Of a stretch of DNA of 64,000 nt, positions 35,211 to 47,300 are shown in pieces. The notes under the pieces were generated by a model, which saw nothing but the letters and a program-made list of their open reading frames with translations, was not told the DNA's origin and did no database searches. A program made the position numbers and the translations under genes. Source of the DNA: Klebsormidium nitens (lineage: Eukaryota; Streptophyta; Klebsormidiophyceae; Klebsormidiales; Klebsormidiaceae); assembly GCA_000708835.1 (NCBI GenBank), contig DF237144.1, forward strand, positions 1-64,000. Direction: 5' to 3'. The stretch's first letter is position 1. Each line of letters starts with the position of its first letter.

Positions 35211-38200
35211 GCTAGTGATCCTCGACGGCCGGTTCGATCACATTTCCAAGCTGTGAAACTGCATCTTACCATTAATGAGGAGGCGTCAGCGATTCATCCG
35301 CACGTTCGTAGCGACCCGTATCTACGTCGGACCTTTCCGTCGCCGCCATGGGCACGTCCTTCTTTTTGGCATCGCCTTTTGAAGTACTGAAGACGTTTAC
35401 AAATGAATCAAAGTCCGCGAATGCCCGGCCACCAAAGCCACGGGTTCGTTGAGAGTCCAACGTTTTCTTATATGCAGATAGATATTGAGGAGTCTCAGAT
35501 AAGTTGTCGCGGCGGAGTTTGCCGGCGGCCCAGCGGCCCGGTACGAGTCAACGCCCGCTCACTTCCCTGCAAAAAGGGAGCCGGGGCCCGCAGCTCCGGG
35601 CCGGTCGGCAAGTAACCCCCGTGTTCAATCAATTAGCTCATCTGATCATCTCAGAGTGACTGCACAAAAGCGGACGGGAATATAAGTTATGCACCGGTTC
35701 CCGCATGCCTTACTTTTGACGGACAAAAGATTAAGCAAACTTTTGCCATTTTCGTCGTGATTAGCCAGACAAGATGGCGCGTTCATGTCCGGTTTCGTCG
35801 CACGAGATGAGATCGAAGCGCCAGTACTAGTATGCCAAAGCGCATCACTACGAACAAATTGCAAGCGGGCCTAGTGTAGCGCGGCTTGCAGAATTTCTAC
35901 AGGGGACATTAAATACTGTGGTCATTTTGACGTCAGCGCCAACATCGCCCAAGCGGAGCTAGCGGCCGCCGGCATTTCCAGAAACCACAAGCCCGTTTTT
36001 ACGCTCCCTGAGAATCGATTCGACGTCCCCGGGATGCATGTACTCAACGTCTGATGCATGAGAGTCTCATCACGATCTGGCCTTGCATGATTCATGCAGT
36101 CGATCGCGGCCCGCGGAAGATCCCTGCGGTTCGAACCTGCCATGCAAGGCACAAGTCGCCTTTGAGATAGCACTGCAACCCACAAACCTACTTATGTATT
36201 CAATTCTGACGGTAATTGAACAGAACGCGAAGTTGCGGCCATGCATGCGGGACAGTGATAAAATTTCATGGAGCCGTCAGTACAGTAACTTAAGTTTTGA
36301 GTAGATCCAATGGTTAGATCCGATTGGAGGAAAGACCCGTTTCATATATACTCATGCCATCTGCGGCTGCCTTTTCAGAACCACGTCTGATTAGTAGCAC
36401 GTACATGCGCAAGCGCAGAGGATTGTCAGCTAATGTCACTAATCATCATAGTACTTCCTTATGTGAAAAAAGGTTGCAGGAAACAAGGGATCGAAGAGCT
36501 CCGCTAGATTTTCTTCGTTACGAGAAGGAAAACTCAGGCGGCTCTGATTGATCGCCCACTGAAGCAATCACTTTGCTCATCAGGGATCTGATTTGGCTAA
36601 CTCATCTACGTTACGAAATTCATGTACAGTCTAGTGAGGTCGATATCCGCAGATTTGGCACGTTTGACAGGCTTGTTTCAAAGAGGATATTGAGAGTCTC
36701 AATGCAAGACGCGGTATCTCGATTTGACGTAAAAAGTCCAATCTACAGAACCGTTTCTGAGTGTCTAGGTTGACGAATACTTTTACATGCTGGATGACCA
36801 TATCTACGATCCCTCAATCCTAAGCAAAAGAGCTCTGCTTTGTGCAAGGACTGTCCTTCTTCCCGAACTTCCTATACCTTTAAAAGCTGGATGTAAGCAA
36901 AATTGACACTACCAGTTTTTGACTCCTTGCGCGCCGTCAAAACAAAAACACAGGCTAACCATGCCTGTTTAGCCTTGGGTTAGGCCCCTTCTTAGCAGCT
37001 GTATGTGCTCTCGTTGGTTGTTATCTAAGCAAGCATGAGGAACGGCAGCTCCTTCAACCAGCCGCGAGCGTTTAAGTGCGCGACGCATTTGACTCTTCAA
37101 CTACTCCCCTAACGGCAACAGTAGCGGAGCACTTTCTAACGATCTGATGTCATTCCGAGCTTGCTTTCTTGAACGGACCTCTAACAAAAGGACAGGGTGT
37201 AAAGAGCTCCTTGTCCCTGCAACGGAGACGATTGGAGGGAAAAGTTCAGTTTCCAACCAGCTTTCAAGAGTCAAACTCCACGGACAACTAGTACGTGTGA
37301 GGTCAGTCTCCGAGAGCTCCTCTGTTGCGAATCGAGCCTCAGCTGAAAGCAGTCAGAAAAGAAAAGAAACTCCGGAGTAAGCGAAGCCCAAAAATATCGA
37401 AGGGTCGGAGAAGACGCCAGAAAAAGCAAATAAGGCAGACAACTCAAATGGGCGGTAAATAGTAAGGGCTTTTGAGCTAGCAGAATTGCATCTGGTGAGC
37501 CGTTTTGGAGTGCTCTGGCCGTTTTTCCCCCGAAGGGGTTGTCGTCCTTCTGATCGATCTAGTAAAGTCCAAAACTCGAGATCCTTTTGGTCTAATGGCT
37601 AACGCTTAGTCGTTTTTCCCAACCAAAAACTGGACCTTAGCTCAGCAATTTGCCGGTAGAAGTTTGGATCTGATTGGCGTCAATTGTGAAAGGCCCAGCT
37701 AGCTAGATATGTTTCCGAACACCGAAAATTTACAAGCTTAGCACCTTCATGCAAGTTGAACCCTTTATTGCCTAAGCCATTGAGAGCAGAGCTCCAACTG
37801 CAGGGCGGAATCAAGTGCCCTGCCAAGATGCTAATGCTTGGCGCAAGTTGGCTAAGGAAACAGAAGGAATTTGGAAGGAGGCGGACGGATCAGAAGGAAC
37901 AGGATTATCGAAAGGCAATTTAAGTTGAAGGAACGCAGGCAACCGTATAACAGAAGGAAACAAGGGACAGACGGAGGCGGATAATACAGCAGGTTCCGGC
38001 CCTAGCTCTGACCACCAAAACAATCAAGCAGCGGGCGGAAAGACACCCACCCCCGCGCACTTGCTGCACGTGGAGCTTCCTTACGGTGCTTTACATCAGT
38101 GGCAGTGTGGCGATTATTGGTTTTGGCTCTATTTCGAGAGTTCACGCAGAAGGAAAACACTGCAACTTTTGACCTCGCAAACACTTCCTCTTCTTTGATT

Positions 38201-38799
38201 AATTGCCCCCCCTGTTGCGCTGCTGGTTAGTATCAACATGCGTACTGTATGCAGAGTGCACCTCCGTTCAAATGGAGAAAGATTCATTCCGTTCAACCAT
38301 AACAAAACCATATCACTTGCGGAAGCCTTATTGTTCCGGATGGGAAGTGCCCCGGCAGCGCTCTTAAAGAAGTGTCTGCATAACGCTAGCCTGAGCTTGG
38401 CACGTGTGTGAAGGCGCCACCGTGTGTGATCAGCCCACGACAGAAGGTACGTAGTTGCTCTAACTTATAAACGGTCAATCTCCAGGAAAGTGTCGTCCTA
38501 CCATGCCAAGCTGTTAGCTAGCACCCGAACTGGCATTCTACACAAGACCCAAGTTTCGTCCTACCTGCTTCTTAGTGATAGCGAATCCCGGATGTGCTGT
38601 AAGTTGGACGCCTTCTTGAGTTGCCAATGGAACAAGCTGATACAATTGACCCCCCAGAAGTTTTCCCACCTGCAATACTGCCAGCCGGTAGGGTACACAA
38701 TATTTCAACTGATTTGACCACAACAAACTCAACAAAATCTGGACCACAAAAGGCCAAAAGTCCTAGATTTGAAAACCCACTTGCATGCTTATGAACAGG

Positions 38800-39057
38800 C
38801 AGACACGTGGTTATGCGTGGTGGACAGGACGCGGACATGCATCTTGAACAGCCCATCACAGAAATCATATGCAGTCTCCCAGACCACAGAAAACGTGCTC
38901 CTTGAGAATCCACCCACCTACCAGCTCCAAGCCAACTCGGTACTTTCTTAAGGTCTATTTTAGGAATCCCGACAGCACAAGTCTGCAAAGTCCAGAGCTT
39001 TTGAAAGAAAACCCATCTCATTTTCAGAATTGGTACACGTGGTGATGTGTGGTGTAC
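38800..39057 (-). repeat. 3' echo copies of the 39813-40502 gene end (left of the gap)
   Basis: The coding end of the membrane-protein gene (plus strand TGGTACACATGGTGATGCGT at 39821) is echoed at 39031 as TGGTACACGTGGTGATGTGT, running into the gap, and more weakly near 38808 (GACACGTGGTTATGCGTGG...GAACAGCCCATC). Confidence 0.82.
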
Positions 39058-39649
39058 NNNNNNNNNNNNNNNNNNNNNNNNNNNNNNNNNNNNNNNNNNN
39101 NNNNNNNNNNNNNNNNNNNNNNNNNNNNNNNNNNNNNNNNNNNNNNNNNNNNNNNNNNNNNNNNNNNNNNNNNNNNNNNNNNNNNNNNNNNNNNNNNNNN
39201 NNNNNNNNNNNNNNNNNNNNNNNNNNNNNNNNNNNNNNNNNNNNNNNNNNNNNNNNNNNNNNNNNNNNNNNNNNNNNNNNNNNNNNNNNNNNNNNNNNNN
39301 NNNNNNNNNNNNNNNNNNNNNNNNNNNNNNNNNNNNNNNNNNNNNNNNNNNNNNNNNNNNNNNNNNNNNNNNNNNNNNNNNNNNNNNNNNNNNNNNNNNN
39401 NNNNNNNNNNNNNNNNNNNNNNNNNNNNNNNNNNNNNNNNNNNNNNNNNNNNNNNNNNNNNNNNNNNNNNNNNNNNNNNNNNNNNNNNNNNNNNNNNNNN
39501 NNNNNNNNNNNNNNNNNNNNNNNNNNNNNNNNNNNNNNNNNNNNNNNNNNNNNNNNNNNNNNNNNNNNNNNNNNNNNNNNNNNNNNNNNNNNNNNNNNNN
39601 NNNNNNNNNNNNNNNNNNNNNNNNNNNNNNNNNNNNNNNNNNNNNNNNN
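39058..39649. other. Assembly gap (run of N)
   Basis: 592 undetermined bases. The 29 bases to the left of the gap (from ATTGGTACACG to GGTGTAC) are identical to the first 29 bases to its right. The flanks therefore either overlap, so that the gap is artificial, or are separate units of a repeat array that could not be assembled. Confidence 0.95.
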
Positions 39650-39712
39650 ATTGGTACACGTGGTGATGTGTGGTGTACAGGACTCCGATCTGATCAGCCC
39701 ATACAAAAACAG
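39650..39712 (-). repeat. 3' echo copy of the 39813-40502 gene end (right of the gap)
   Basis: TGGTACACGTGGTGATGTGTGGTGTAC followed by a GATCTGATCAGCCCAT word matches the gene's last coding bases at 39821-39872. The offset is 169 bp. In the gene's frame it encodes LYTTHHHVYQ in place of LYTTHHHVYH. Confidence 0.92.
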
Positions 39713-39812
39713 CTACGCGTCCATCATAAGTTGAAATCATGGCCCCCTTGGAAAAGTATGAAAAGATATAACCAGAAAACAACAAATATAACAGCATATA
39801 CTCACCCCCTTC

Positions 39813-40502
39813 TTAGTAGTGGTACACATGGTGATGCGTTGTGTACAAAACCTCCGTCTTGATCAGCCCATCCGTCAGCAGCTTTGCCACCCGGTTGCGC
39901 GCTGGTGTGAACAGCTCCCCGATCTCTGCTTCCGAGCCGTTGCCACGATAACCCGCGTGCCACGCCAGAATGGTTTGGTAGGTCTGCGCTGCTTGCGACA
40001 GCTCATGGGCTCTATTCCCGGTGTCAAGAAACGCGCCCTGGTGGCCCCAGAGCAGAAACAGCGCGAAGAATATGCACACGGCCATCAGAAGGCCCCCGAA
40101 GAGCGACATCATGAACCCTGGGAGATCAAACTGGCTGATCTCGTCCGCTTTCTCGACCGCGGTGTTCCGGGACTTTTGCGCGCCGACCGCGAGAAGCACC
40201 AGAAAGATGAGAATCAGCACCGCCCAGAAAGGCAACCATTTGCTGAGCGTTGAGACGTGCTTCCGGCGCAAATGCGCTGCATAGTTGGCCGCGCCGACCT
40301 CAGCGATCGTCGGCAGCGCGCCGAGGAAAGCCCCCTGGACTTCCACGCCGGTGACTGGGTGCGCTAGAGTGTGCAGGTCAAATGGCGTGTCTGGCAGCTG
40401 TTTTTGCGAGGGACCCGCTGACGGAAGGGTGACGCCATTTGGGTTGATTGGGATTACAACTGGAGGGGGGTTGTTGTTGGAGTGCATTCCGCCCCCCTGC
40501 AT
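39813..40502 (-). CDS. Unrecognised two-helix membrane protein, 229 residues
   Basis: I do not recognise the family. ATG at 40502 gives a single open frame to a TAA at 39813. Residues 1-75 are polar, with an Asn/Pro run (MHSNNNPPPVVIPINPNG), then LHTLAHPVTGVEVQGAFLG. Hydrophobic helix 1 is at about 89-109 (KWLPFWAVLILIFLVLLAVG) and helix 2 at about 128-152 (GFMMSLFGGLLMAVCIFFAL), with a 25-residue charged linker. The C-terminal 75 residues are soluble and end in a His-rich LYTTHHHVYHY. A GTGAGT donor follows the stop by about 5 bases, so a 3' UTR intron or an alternative last exon is possible. Composition and codon use look like a real gene. The end of the coding region is repeated downstream at 39650, 39031 and 38808. 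Confidence 0.7.
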   Translation of the reverse strand: MQGGGMHSNNNPPPVVIPINPNGVTLPSAGPSQKQLPDTPFDLHTLAHPVTGVEVQGAFLGALPTIAEVGAANYAAHLRRKHVSTLSKWLPFWAVLILIFLVLLAVGAQKSRNTAVEKADEISQFDLPGFMMSLFGGLLMAVCIFFALFLLWGHQGAFLDTGNRAHELSQAAQTYQTILAWHAGYRGNGSEAEIGELFTPARNRVAKLLTDGLIKTEVLYTTHHHVYHY

Positions 40503-41153
40503 TGCTGTTAGGTACTATGGCGTCCGTAGGAATGTGGGAGAGAACAAAGTCTGTTTGAGGGAGGGATGGGGTTGAGCTGGGCACAGATTTGAAGCTAGCT
40601 GCTTCTAGCAATGTACGATCAAATAGACAGATGATTGTTGAAGGTAAGTAACCCTGATTCAGCACAAAGATAAAGGACTAGCTAGGGTACTTTTAATTGT
40701 CCAGATGAAGATGGTGAGACGCAGCTCAGAAAAGGCAGAGGAAGCGAAGTGGCTTGCAAAAGACATACCAAGCTGAGACTAGAGTCCGGTAAGCGGAAAG
40801 CTGCTTTCAGGTTTGGAAGACCTTAGGCTTTGGCGCCTTTTCGCTTGAAGCGGAATTGCACACAGCAAACAGATGATGGACCGACCAGCGTTCAGAGAGC
40901 AGCGTGTGCACTGTGGAGTGTGAACTCTTGAGTCTTGGGAGACTGGCAACTGCACTTTGCACTTTTGCCAGCCTGGGATGCTGCTGTTGTCACCTTGACT
41001 CTTGAGCTCCAGCCTGCTGCCTTGACTCGAGCCACAAACTTAGAACTACAGTCGATATCAGAGGCCACTTAGGTTCGCCTGGGGTAGGTACCGAACGTAC
41101 TTGTTTGATCGAACGCGAATCTGTGACGTACCAGTACCTACTTACCTATTACC
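40503..41153. other. Upstream region of the two-helix protein gene
   Basis: Contains the probable 5' UTR and promoter of the minus-strand gene. I see no further exon and no strong repeat. Confidence 0.4.
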
Positions 41154-41355
41154 GTACCAATTGTCCGGTTGGGCAAATTTTTGCCCAATAATTAATTTCG
41201 TATCTCAGGGATTTTGGGCAGCTTCATTTATGCAATTATTTTGTTTTTTTACGGGGCAAAATGATCTGCAAATCCTTAATTGGAATTTATTTTCAATTCA
41301 GATTTTTGGGCAAGTCAAAATATATTTAATTGTTGCCCAGCCGGACAATTGGTAC
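41154..41355. mobile_element. MITE-like element, family 1, intergenic copy
   Basis: A 202-bp element with inverted termini GTACCAATTGTCCGGTTGGG and its complement at 41336-41355 (one mismatch). It has the same internal words as the copy at 16578. The inverted similarity extends to flanking TACC/GGTA. No coding capacity. Confidence 0.85.
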
Positions 41356-41361
41356 GGTAGG

Positions 41362-41692
41362 TACCGTAGTCCAACACTCCGATAACTCTAGTCTGACCTA
41401 AGTCCAACGTGATGATTCCGAACGATTTTATTTCGAATTATTTTCCAACAATCCGACCTAGAAAGCGGAAATATTTATGCAGATTCCGACAACAATCCGG
41501 ATGCCCTATGTTCCCAGTAAGAATGGGATTTGAAGGCTGATTTTGGCCGTTTTGGGGCTTCTAAGGACCATTCTAAGATTAATTAAACTTTCCTAATTTC
41601 CACTTTCCGAATGCGAAATCCGAATTTCTGACTTTCCGAATGCAGATAATTATTTATTTATTCGGAATCATTACCTTGGACTACGGGTATGC
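41362..41692. mobile_element. MITE-like element, family 2, degraded copy
   Basis: Left end TACCGTAGTCCAA and right end TTGGACTACGGGTA are imperfect inverted repeats. The right end continues into ATTATTTATTTATTCGGAATCATTACC, the same terminal sequence as the element at 42754-43080. The left end carries an insertion of about 35 bp relative to it. Confidence 0.65.
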
Positions 41693-42194
41693 GGCGTACG
41701 CAACCTGCGGAGTCAAAAGCTGGACTATCTGTGTAGTAAGTACCTACCGAACGAGGTTGTAGTGCCCGGTTCTAACCATGCATGGTCGCCTCCAATTTAA
41801 AGACGGGGCGCGTAACCAGCGACAGAGAGAGTATAACTGTCTGCAACCTTGTCGCTCTGCTGGACGGCGCTCCCCCTAAACCCGGCGCATGTAAAGAGAG
41901 ACTGGAGATGTTTGCGGTACCCTACGGTACCTTTTGAGGTACGGTACCTTAGCTGTAATTCAAGTCCATCACGATTTAGGTATTACGTGTTAGTTACCGG
42001 TACAATCGGGCATGGCAACATAAAGCAATGATTTGAAAAGATTTCTCGGAAGGGGCCCGCCCTTCTTCACACTATCCTGAAAGTTCCGAGTCTCCGACTC
42101 TCCGACCATTCTTTCTACAGTTTTTACAAACCCACTTTTACAAACCCACTTTAAAAACACATTTCTCTTGCCAAACTTTGTGTTGTTAGGGTAT

Positions 42195-42738
42195 GGTTAG
42201 GGGAAGGTCACTTTGAAGTGGTACCCCCCCTTATTATTTGTAGAGGGTTTTTGCCGGGAGCACTGGGTCCCCCCCCATACCCACGGCCCTAGTGGAACTG
42301 GAGCCTCGGGCCCCCCTCCCATGTATTTTTCCTGGATCAGGGCCCTGGGTAGCCCCCCCATATTTGTGTGTGGGAGAAGCCAAATAGGATTGATAAGTCG
42401 CTTATGCGGGCCATATGAACCCATTTTCTTTGCAAATTTGCGTTGAAGATCTTCGTATGGGGCAATTTATAAAGCCTTTTTGACGAATATTAGTCGATAA
42501 AACCTTGATTTCGCCTCAAAATCACATGAAAATCGGGACCGGGCTCCATGCTCCCCCCCCTTGAGCTACCTGAAAGGCCAAGCTCGTTAGGCTGCCCCCC
42601 CATCAAGCCCGCCTGTGAGCAAAGTGTGGGTGCGTCCCCCCCCCCACTAGGGGCCCCGAGCCGCGCTCGGAGCCCTAGGCTCCCCCCCCTCACAAATAAT
42701 TAGGGGGGGTACCACTTCAAAATGACCTTCCCCTTAAC
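42195..42738. mobile_element. MITE-like element, family 3, with long inverted termini
   Basis: Left terminus GTTAGGGGAAGGTCACTTTG and right terminus (reverse complement GTTAAGGGGAAGGTCATTTT) are inverted repeats of about 50 bp that include GAAGTGGTACCCCCCC and TTATTTGT. The interior of about 440 bp is rich in runs of 6-9 C or G and has no long open frame. Confidence 0.85.
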
Positions 42739-42753
42739 TTTATTATTATTAAG

Positions 42754-43080
42754 TACCCGTACGACCAAGGTATGATTCCGAATAAATAAATAATTATTTG
42801 CATTCGGAAACTTGGAAACTCCGGATAAGCAGTCGGATTCTGCTTTTTCGGAAACCAGAAATAAAGGCTAAATCTCATTCGGAGAGTGACTTCTAAGGCC
42901 GTATGAATATACGGTACGTACCGTTTACCATTAAAGGCGTAGGAATATGGGTACCTAGGTACCTCCTGGCAATTCGGATTTGGGGTCGGAAAGTGGAAAA
43001 TAATACATCATTTGGGCTCGCATTCGCTAAAATAATTGCCTTTTTTTAGCATTCGGAATCATACCTTGGTCGTACGGGTA
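42754..43080. mobile_element. MITE-like element, family 2, intact termini
   Basis: A 327-bp element with perfect 30-bp terminal inverted repeats starting TACCCGTACGACCAAGGTAT. The interior contains ATTCGGA words pointing both ways. It directly follows the family 3 element. Confidence 0.9.
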
Positions 43081-44329
43081 AGTTTCCTCTTGACATTCTA
43101 GAACTGGAGAGCAACCAGAGATCCACATGTCATGTGAATCGTTTCCATGTATGCCCGCCGATTGGCAGCATGTTCACATGTGTTTTGTCGTTTCCGTCAA
43201 ACATTAAATACTTCATCCGCACATGATAACGATCTTTTAACTGCGCCAAGAATCGACGGTCTACCGAGGCAAGTCGTCGGACACTCCCCTTAGATTCCTA
43301 CATCTCTGGAGTGGCCAGTACTCTTGAGTCTTGGCCACAAATACAAGGCGCAGATTTTCATGGGGCAGGCCCGCAGGTACTGTACAGTGTATAGGTAGAT
43401 CAGTATGCAAAATCCAAAGGTACGTACCATCCGAGATTAGACCCTGAACGGTACATCAACGGTACTTTACCTTCCTGTAGTTTTGCTCGTCAATGTAGTC
43501 TGGTAACTAAAGAGTGACTTAACAGCTGGGTGACTTAAAATAGGCACCCGGGGGACGGGTGGGGTTAGCATGGTGGTTAGGGTGGGTTCGGGTGCGGAGC
43601 GGGTGATTATCTGGGTTAGGTTTTTTAGTTTGTTTGGTCGGGGATTGTGAGTCTTAAGTCACTCACCCGTTAAGTCACCCCGGAGTTACCAGTATCGTCA
43701 ATGTCTGTACCCAAGGTTTTACCGGTGCCTTCAATACCGGTACCTTCAAATACCTGGGTACCTGCCAGTGCTATCTAGGTCCGAAAAATGTAAGTGGACT
43801 CCTCCTGATTCTGTCGAATTAGGGCGCGCGCCTGCAATCCGGAAGGAGGACCGGCAGTGCAAATGAGTAGGAGTAATACCCTAGTCCAATGATGATCGCC
43901 TTCCTCTGCAATCTTTCCTAGGCTAGGCGCTCTGCCTCTCTCTTTCTGTCTTCAATGCCTCTTCACACGTTTCTTGTCTCTAGACCCTCTCTTTACCTGA
44001 AGTAGGTACCTGATTTTACCAGCCTGAAGCTGTGAAGAAAGTCATCGAAAGTGCAGAAAATAAAGGCGGCTCGTTCGGCAAACCCTCTGTTACCTGCAGA
44101 AGGGAGGGAAGCTAGCAGAGGCTCAGAAAAGCTCCCAGACAGTGGCCTGACCGGAGCTGACCCTCTAAGCAGTGCAACAGAAGTACGCGCAGCTAGTTTC
44201 TCTCTTAGCTACACATAAAACGCCCTTCGCAAAGCACAACAGCTGAAACGGCCGGAGCTCAAACTTCAGGCTGTCACTTGAGAATTCGTCACAGCTTCAG
44301 GTTTTTAAATTCTGAAAAAAGTTATTCTT
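43081..44329. other. Upstream region of the cysteine-rich membrane protein gene
   Basis: No exon seen. It contains GGTACC/TACCGG-rich patches around 43370-43480 and 43710-43780, and a stretch GTGACTTAACAGCTGGGTGACTTAA whose GGGTGACTTAA word is echoed in reverse near 43655-43680. Function unknown. Confidence 0.35.
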
Positions 44330-47300
44330 ATGGCAGAACCCATCATGAGGCGACCACGCGATCTGGCTTCTGCAAAGCCGCATAGCCAGCGACATTGGCA
44401 GCCAGGAAGACTTCACATGAGCGATAGTCGGGGTCGTGTTTCTCTTCTTGCCGCGCTACTGATTGCTGTCTGCATCTTTTTAGAACTTGCAGTGCCGGTG
44501 AGTCCAACACAGCCACCTAATATGCAGTTCTTTATGATTTGTTGCCATTAAGGACCTTAGGGAACATATACACTCTCTGTGGTGATTTCCAGAGTGCCTT
44601 CTCCAAGAAGCTATTTCAATGTTTGTTACAGACCCTTGCGCGGCCGCTCAATCAAGGATTTTGTAGTCAAAAGTCGTTCCTGTAACCATCCATGAATGCT
44701 TTTTACAAAAATCTACTTTGTCTCTTGTAACAGACCCTTGCGCGGCCGCTCAATGGGACGGAAGACCTGCCATCAGCGCATGGGCTCAGCATGAACCTCC
44801 AAACAGGTATGCCCTCCTCTGAGCAGCGGACCCACCAGAGGTGTCTTTCAACTTGAGAAAGGTACCCGCGTATACTTCAGCTGCGCTTCTGACCTTTGGT
44901 ACCAGTCCAAGAAGGTTGCATTCAGCCGTGTCGGTTGTCAGAGTGGATCCGCTGACATCAGCGGGCGGCAAAAGGGCAAGAAAGAGAAGCTAGAGTAAGA
45001 AGTGGATGAGGAGAAAGTGTTGGCGTCCCCTCTGGGTGAGGCCCCTCTCTGCAACTTCACAAGGTGCCCAAGGGTGCACTCCACAGCAGTCTTTGTCACC
45101 TGGGCGACCAACACAGGGGAAGCAAGGGTAATAGGTCGCCGAGAAGTGCACCCAAATTGAAGGAGCTAAAAACGTGCATCCTGTAGATGGCACGGAGCCG
45201 GCAGTGCATATTGAGAGCCTTGCTCGAGGCTGCCACCAGCTTATGCCGTTTAGATGCTCTTTGCGGGTTTTTTCTTCGCTTTTCCTTCCTTCCCTGCGTT
45301 CTCTGGATATGCGTTCTCTGATCTGTCTTCGGCTAGCTTCCATTCCGCTCTTCTTCTACTTCCATCTACGGTTCTTAGCTACCTATTATTCGGAGAATCG
45401 GTTTTATTCGCTCCCCACCTTAAGCCGAATCGACCTGATTCTCACTTCAGCTCGCGTTCCCCTTTTCGTTATCCCATTTGCCCGATCCCTGTGATACTTA
45501 AAGTTTGCTCCTCATGAGCCCAAAGTTTTGTTTCTGTTTCGTCTTAACTGTAAGAGCCGCTCTGCTAAATTAAGTCCCGAATCTTATTCAATGCACTCTC
45601 CACCTAATTGATTCGTACCATTCAGAGCTGCAAGTGAGCTTGCATGAAGAGTTTCAACGAGGTTCTGAGTTTCAAAGGTCTCGTTTCTGAAGAATTTGAA
45701 GTCCTCGGTACTTTACTGGCAGGGCCTCGTGTCTGAGAGTGTAGAAGTGCAAATATCATTACCTGTTATTCTTACATGCAGATTTATACAAAGATTGGGT
45801 CCGGAAGTTCATAAATGCGGTTTTACGAAAGCAAACGACCTTCACCCTTTGCAGGAAGGAAGCTGCTCGCTGTCGGCACGTGCACGATCGTCTCGACCGA
45901 TAAGCGGTTCACCGCTTATACCTGCGGCTCGGGCGCTTATGCCGACCGCCCATACGCCGCCTGTTGCATCAGCCCCACTAGTTGCCTGAGCGCGCGCATC
46001 GCTCCGCGCTCCGACTGTTCCGCCAACGGAATCTTCACCAGCCCCTCGTGCTGCTATGATACGAGCAGCCGCTCGCCGCCCGCTTATAATACGAGGAGTT
46101 CCAGTTCCGGAGACAGTCCGTCTTCCCCAGAAAGGAAGTTGTTGGTAGCGGGGATTGTTGCTGCCGTTATTGGAATCGTGGTACTCAGTTGTTTGGGGTT
46201 CCTCCTGTGTTGCCTCGTGAAGAAGAGGACGAAGGAAGTGGAGAAGGACCGCCGGAATTCCGCTTACGTTCCGGCGGATCGGCCGGTGCCAGCACACCCG
46301 GCTTCCAGTGGTGAGCAGAAAACGTTCCTCCGTTCTTTCGTCTCCTTTTGCTACAGAATGGGTTCGCTAGAACGGACCAGAAGGTCCCGCTGTGTATTCA
46401 GGAGCGTCGTGAGTGAGTACGCCGGGAACGGCCAAGCTCGCGTCCCGAGAAGCGCTTAATCGGTTCTGGCTATTGTTGATAAATTGGCTTTCTGGGTTTT
46501 TCAGCGAAATTGGAATGACATCAGGACATCCTGAAATTCCTGCGTCCTTTTGGATTCTCAAAACTTTCCACCCAAAAGCATACACCAGTCGTTTGTTTAC
46601 GTAACAATCTCACAGGAAAGAAACCCTCATTCAAGGTTACAGATAGAAAAGACGAGCCTTTCGGAACGTACGCCTGGGCTGGCTCGCCCGATAGGTCTTT
46701 TCCCCCCGTACGTCTACTGCTTCTAGAAGTCACAGGAAGGGGATGCAAACCGGAAAAGGTTCGGCCTATCATGCCTTTCGCCTACAAACCCTGACCTTCT
46801 TTGCAAATGCCTACAAAACATGATTCTCGTCTCCTTTGCTACTAGGAATCACAGAAGCGGAACGAAGCAGAGTAGATTGAGCCAAAGCCGCCCGATCCAA
46901 CCTCTACTCCCCGCTTGCGAGCGCTCAACGACTCCTTGTTCTTTCCTCCTGTCCTTCTAGGTACCTCAGGGCGGGACGCCTCGAATTCACAACCTGCTGA
47001 GCGCTTGCAGCCCAAATACATGCAACTCTAGTCCGTTAACGATAAACGAAAGCCTGGTTTAAGATCGTTGCGAGGACATTTTGATCTTGAAATCATGAAG
47101 CTTTTTTGGCTATTTTGGTCTTAAAAATTGGGACAGACCGTTTCGATCTTAAAAGCTGAGTTTTTGAGATCAAAACGGCCTCAGCATACGATCCTAAACC
47201 GCGAAACGATTTATTCTCGTTGCGAGCGCCCAACAAATCCCAAGAGTTCGTCTCCTTTCATCAGGTAGCACATGGAGGCGGTCGAACAATTTGGCTCGTC

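Larger units (their letters stand above)
30248..38800. other. Gene-poor 8.5-kb stretch upstream of petC
   Basis: Open frames here are short, overlap one another on both strands and show no family-like sequence or exon structure. I see no RNA gene. The stretch contains a 15-bp-stem hairpin at 30481, a 28-bp direct repeat at 32766, and two adjacent perfect palindromes at 35001 and 35050. The first few hundred bases should hold the petC promoter. Confidence 0.45.

Noticed and set aside
37580-37625. A tRNA-like GGTCTAATGGCTAACGC word
   Set aside because: No acceptor stem, anticodon arm or T-loop could be built around it.
39024-39862. Long open frames across the run of N
   Set aside because: They consist almost wholly of undetermined residues and are artefacts of the gap.
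45815-45854. In-frame extension upstream of exon 3 of the cysteine-rich protein
   Set aside because: It precedes a strong CCTTTGCAG acceptor and the phase matches exon 2 only if the exon starts at 45855.
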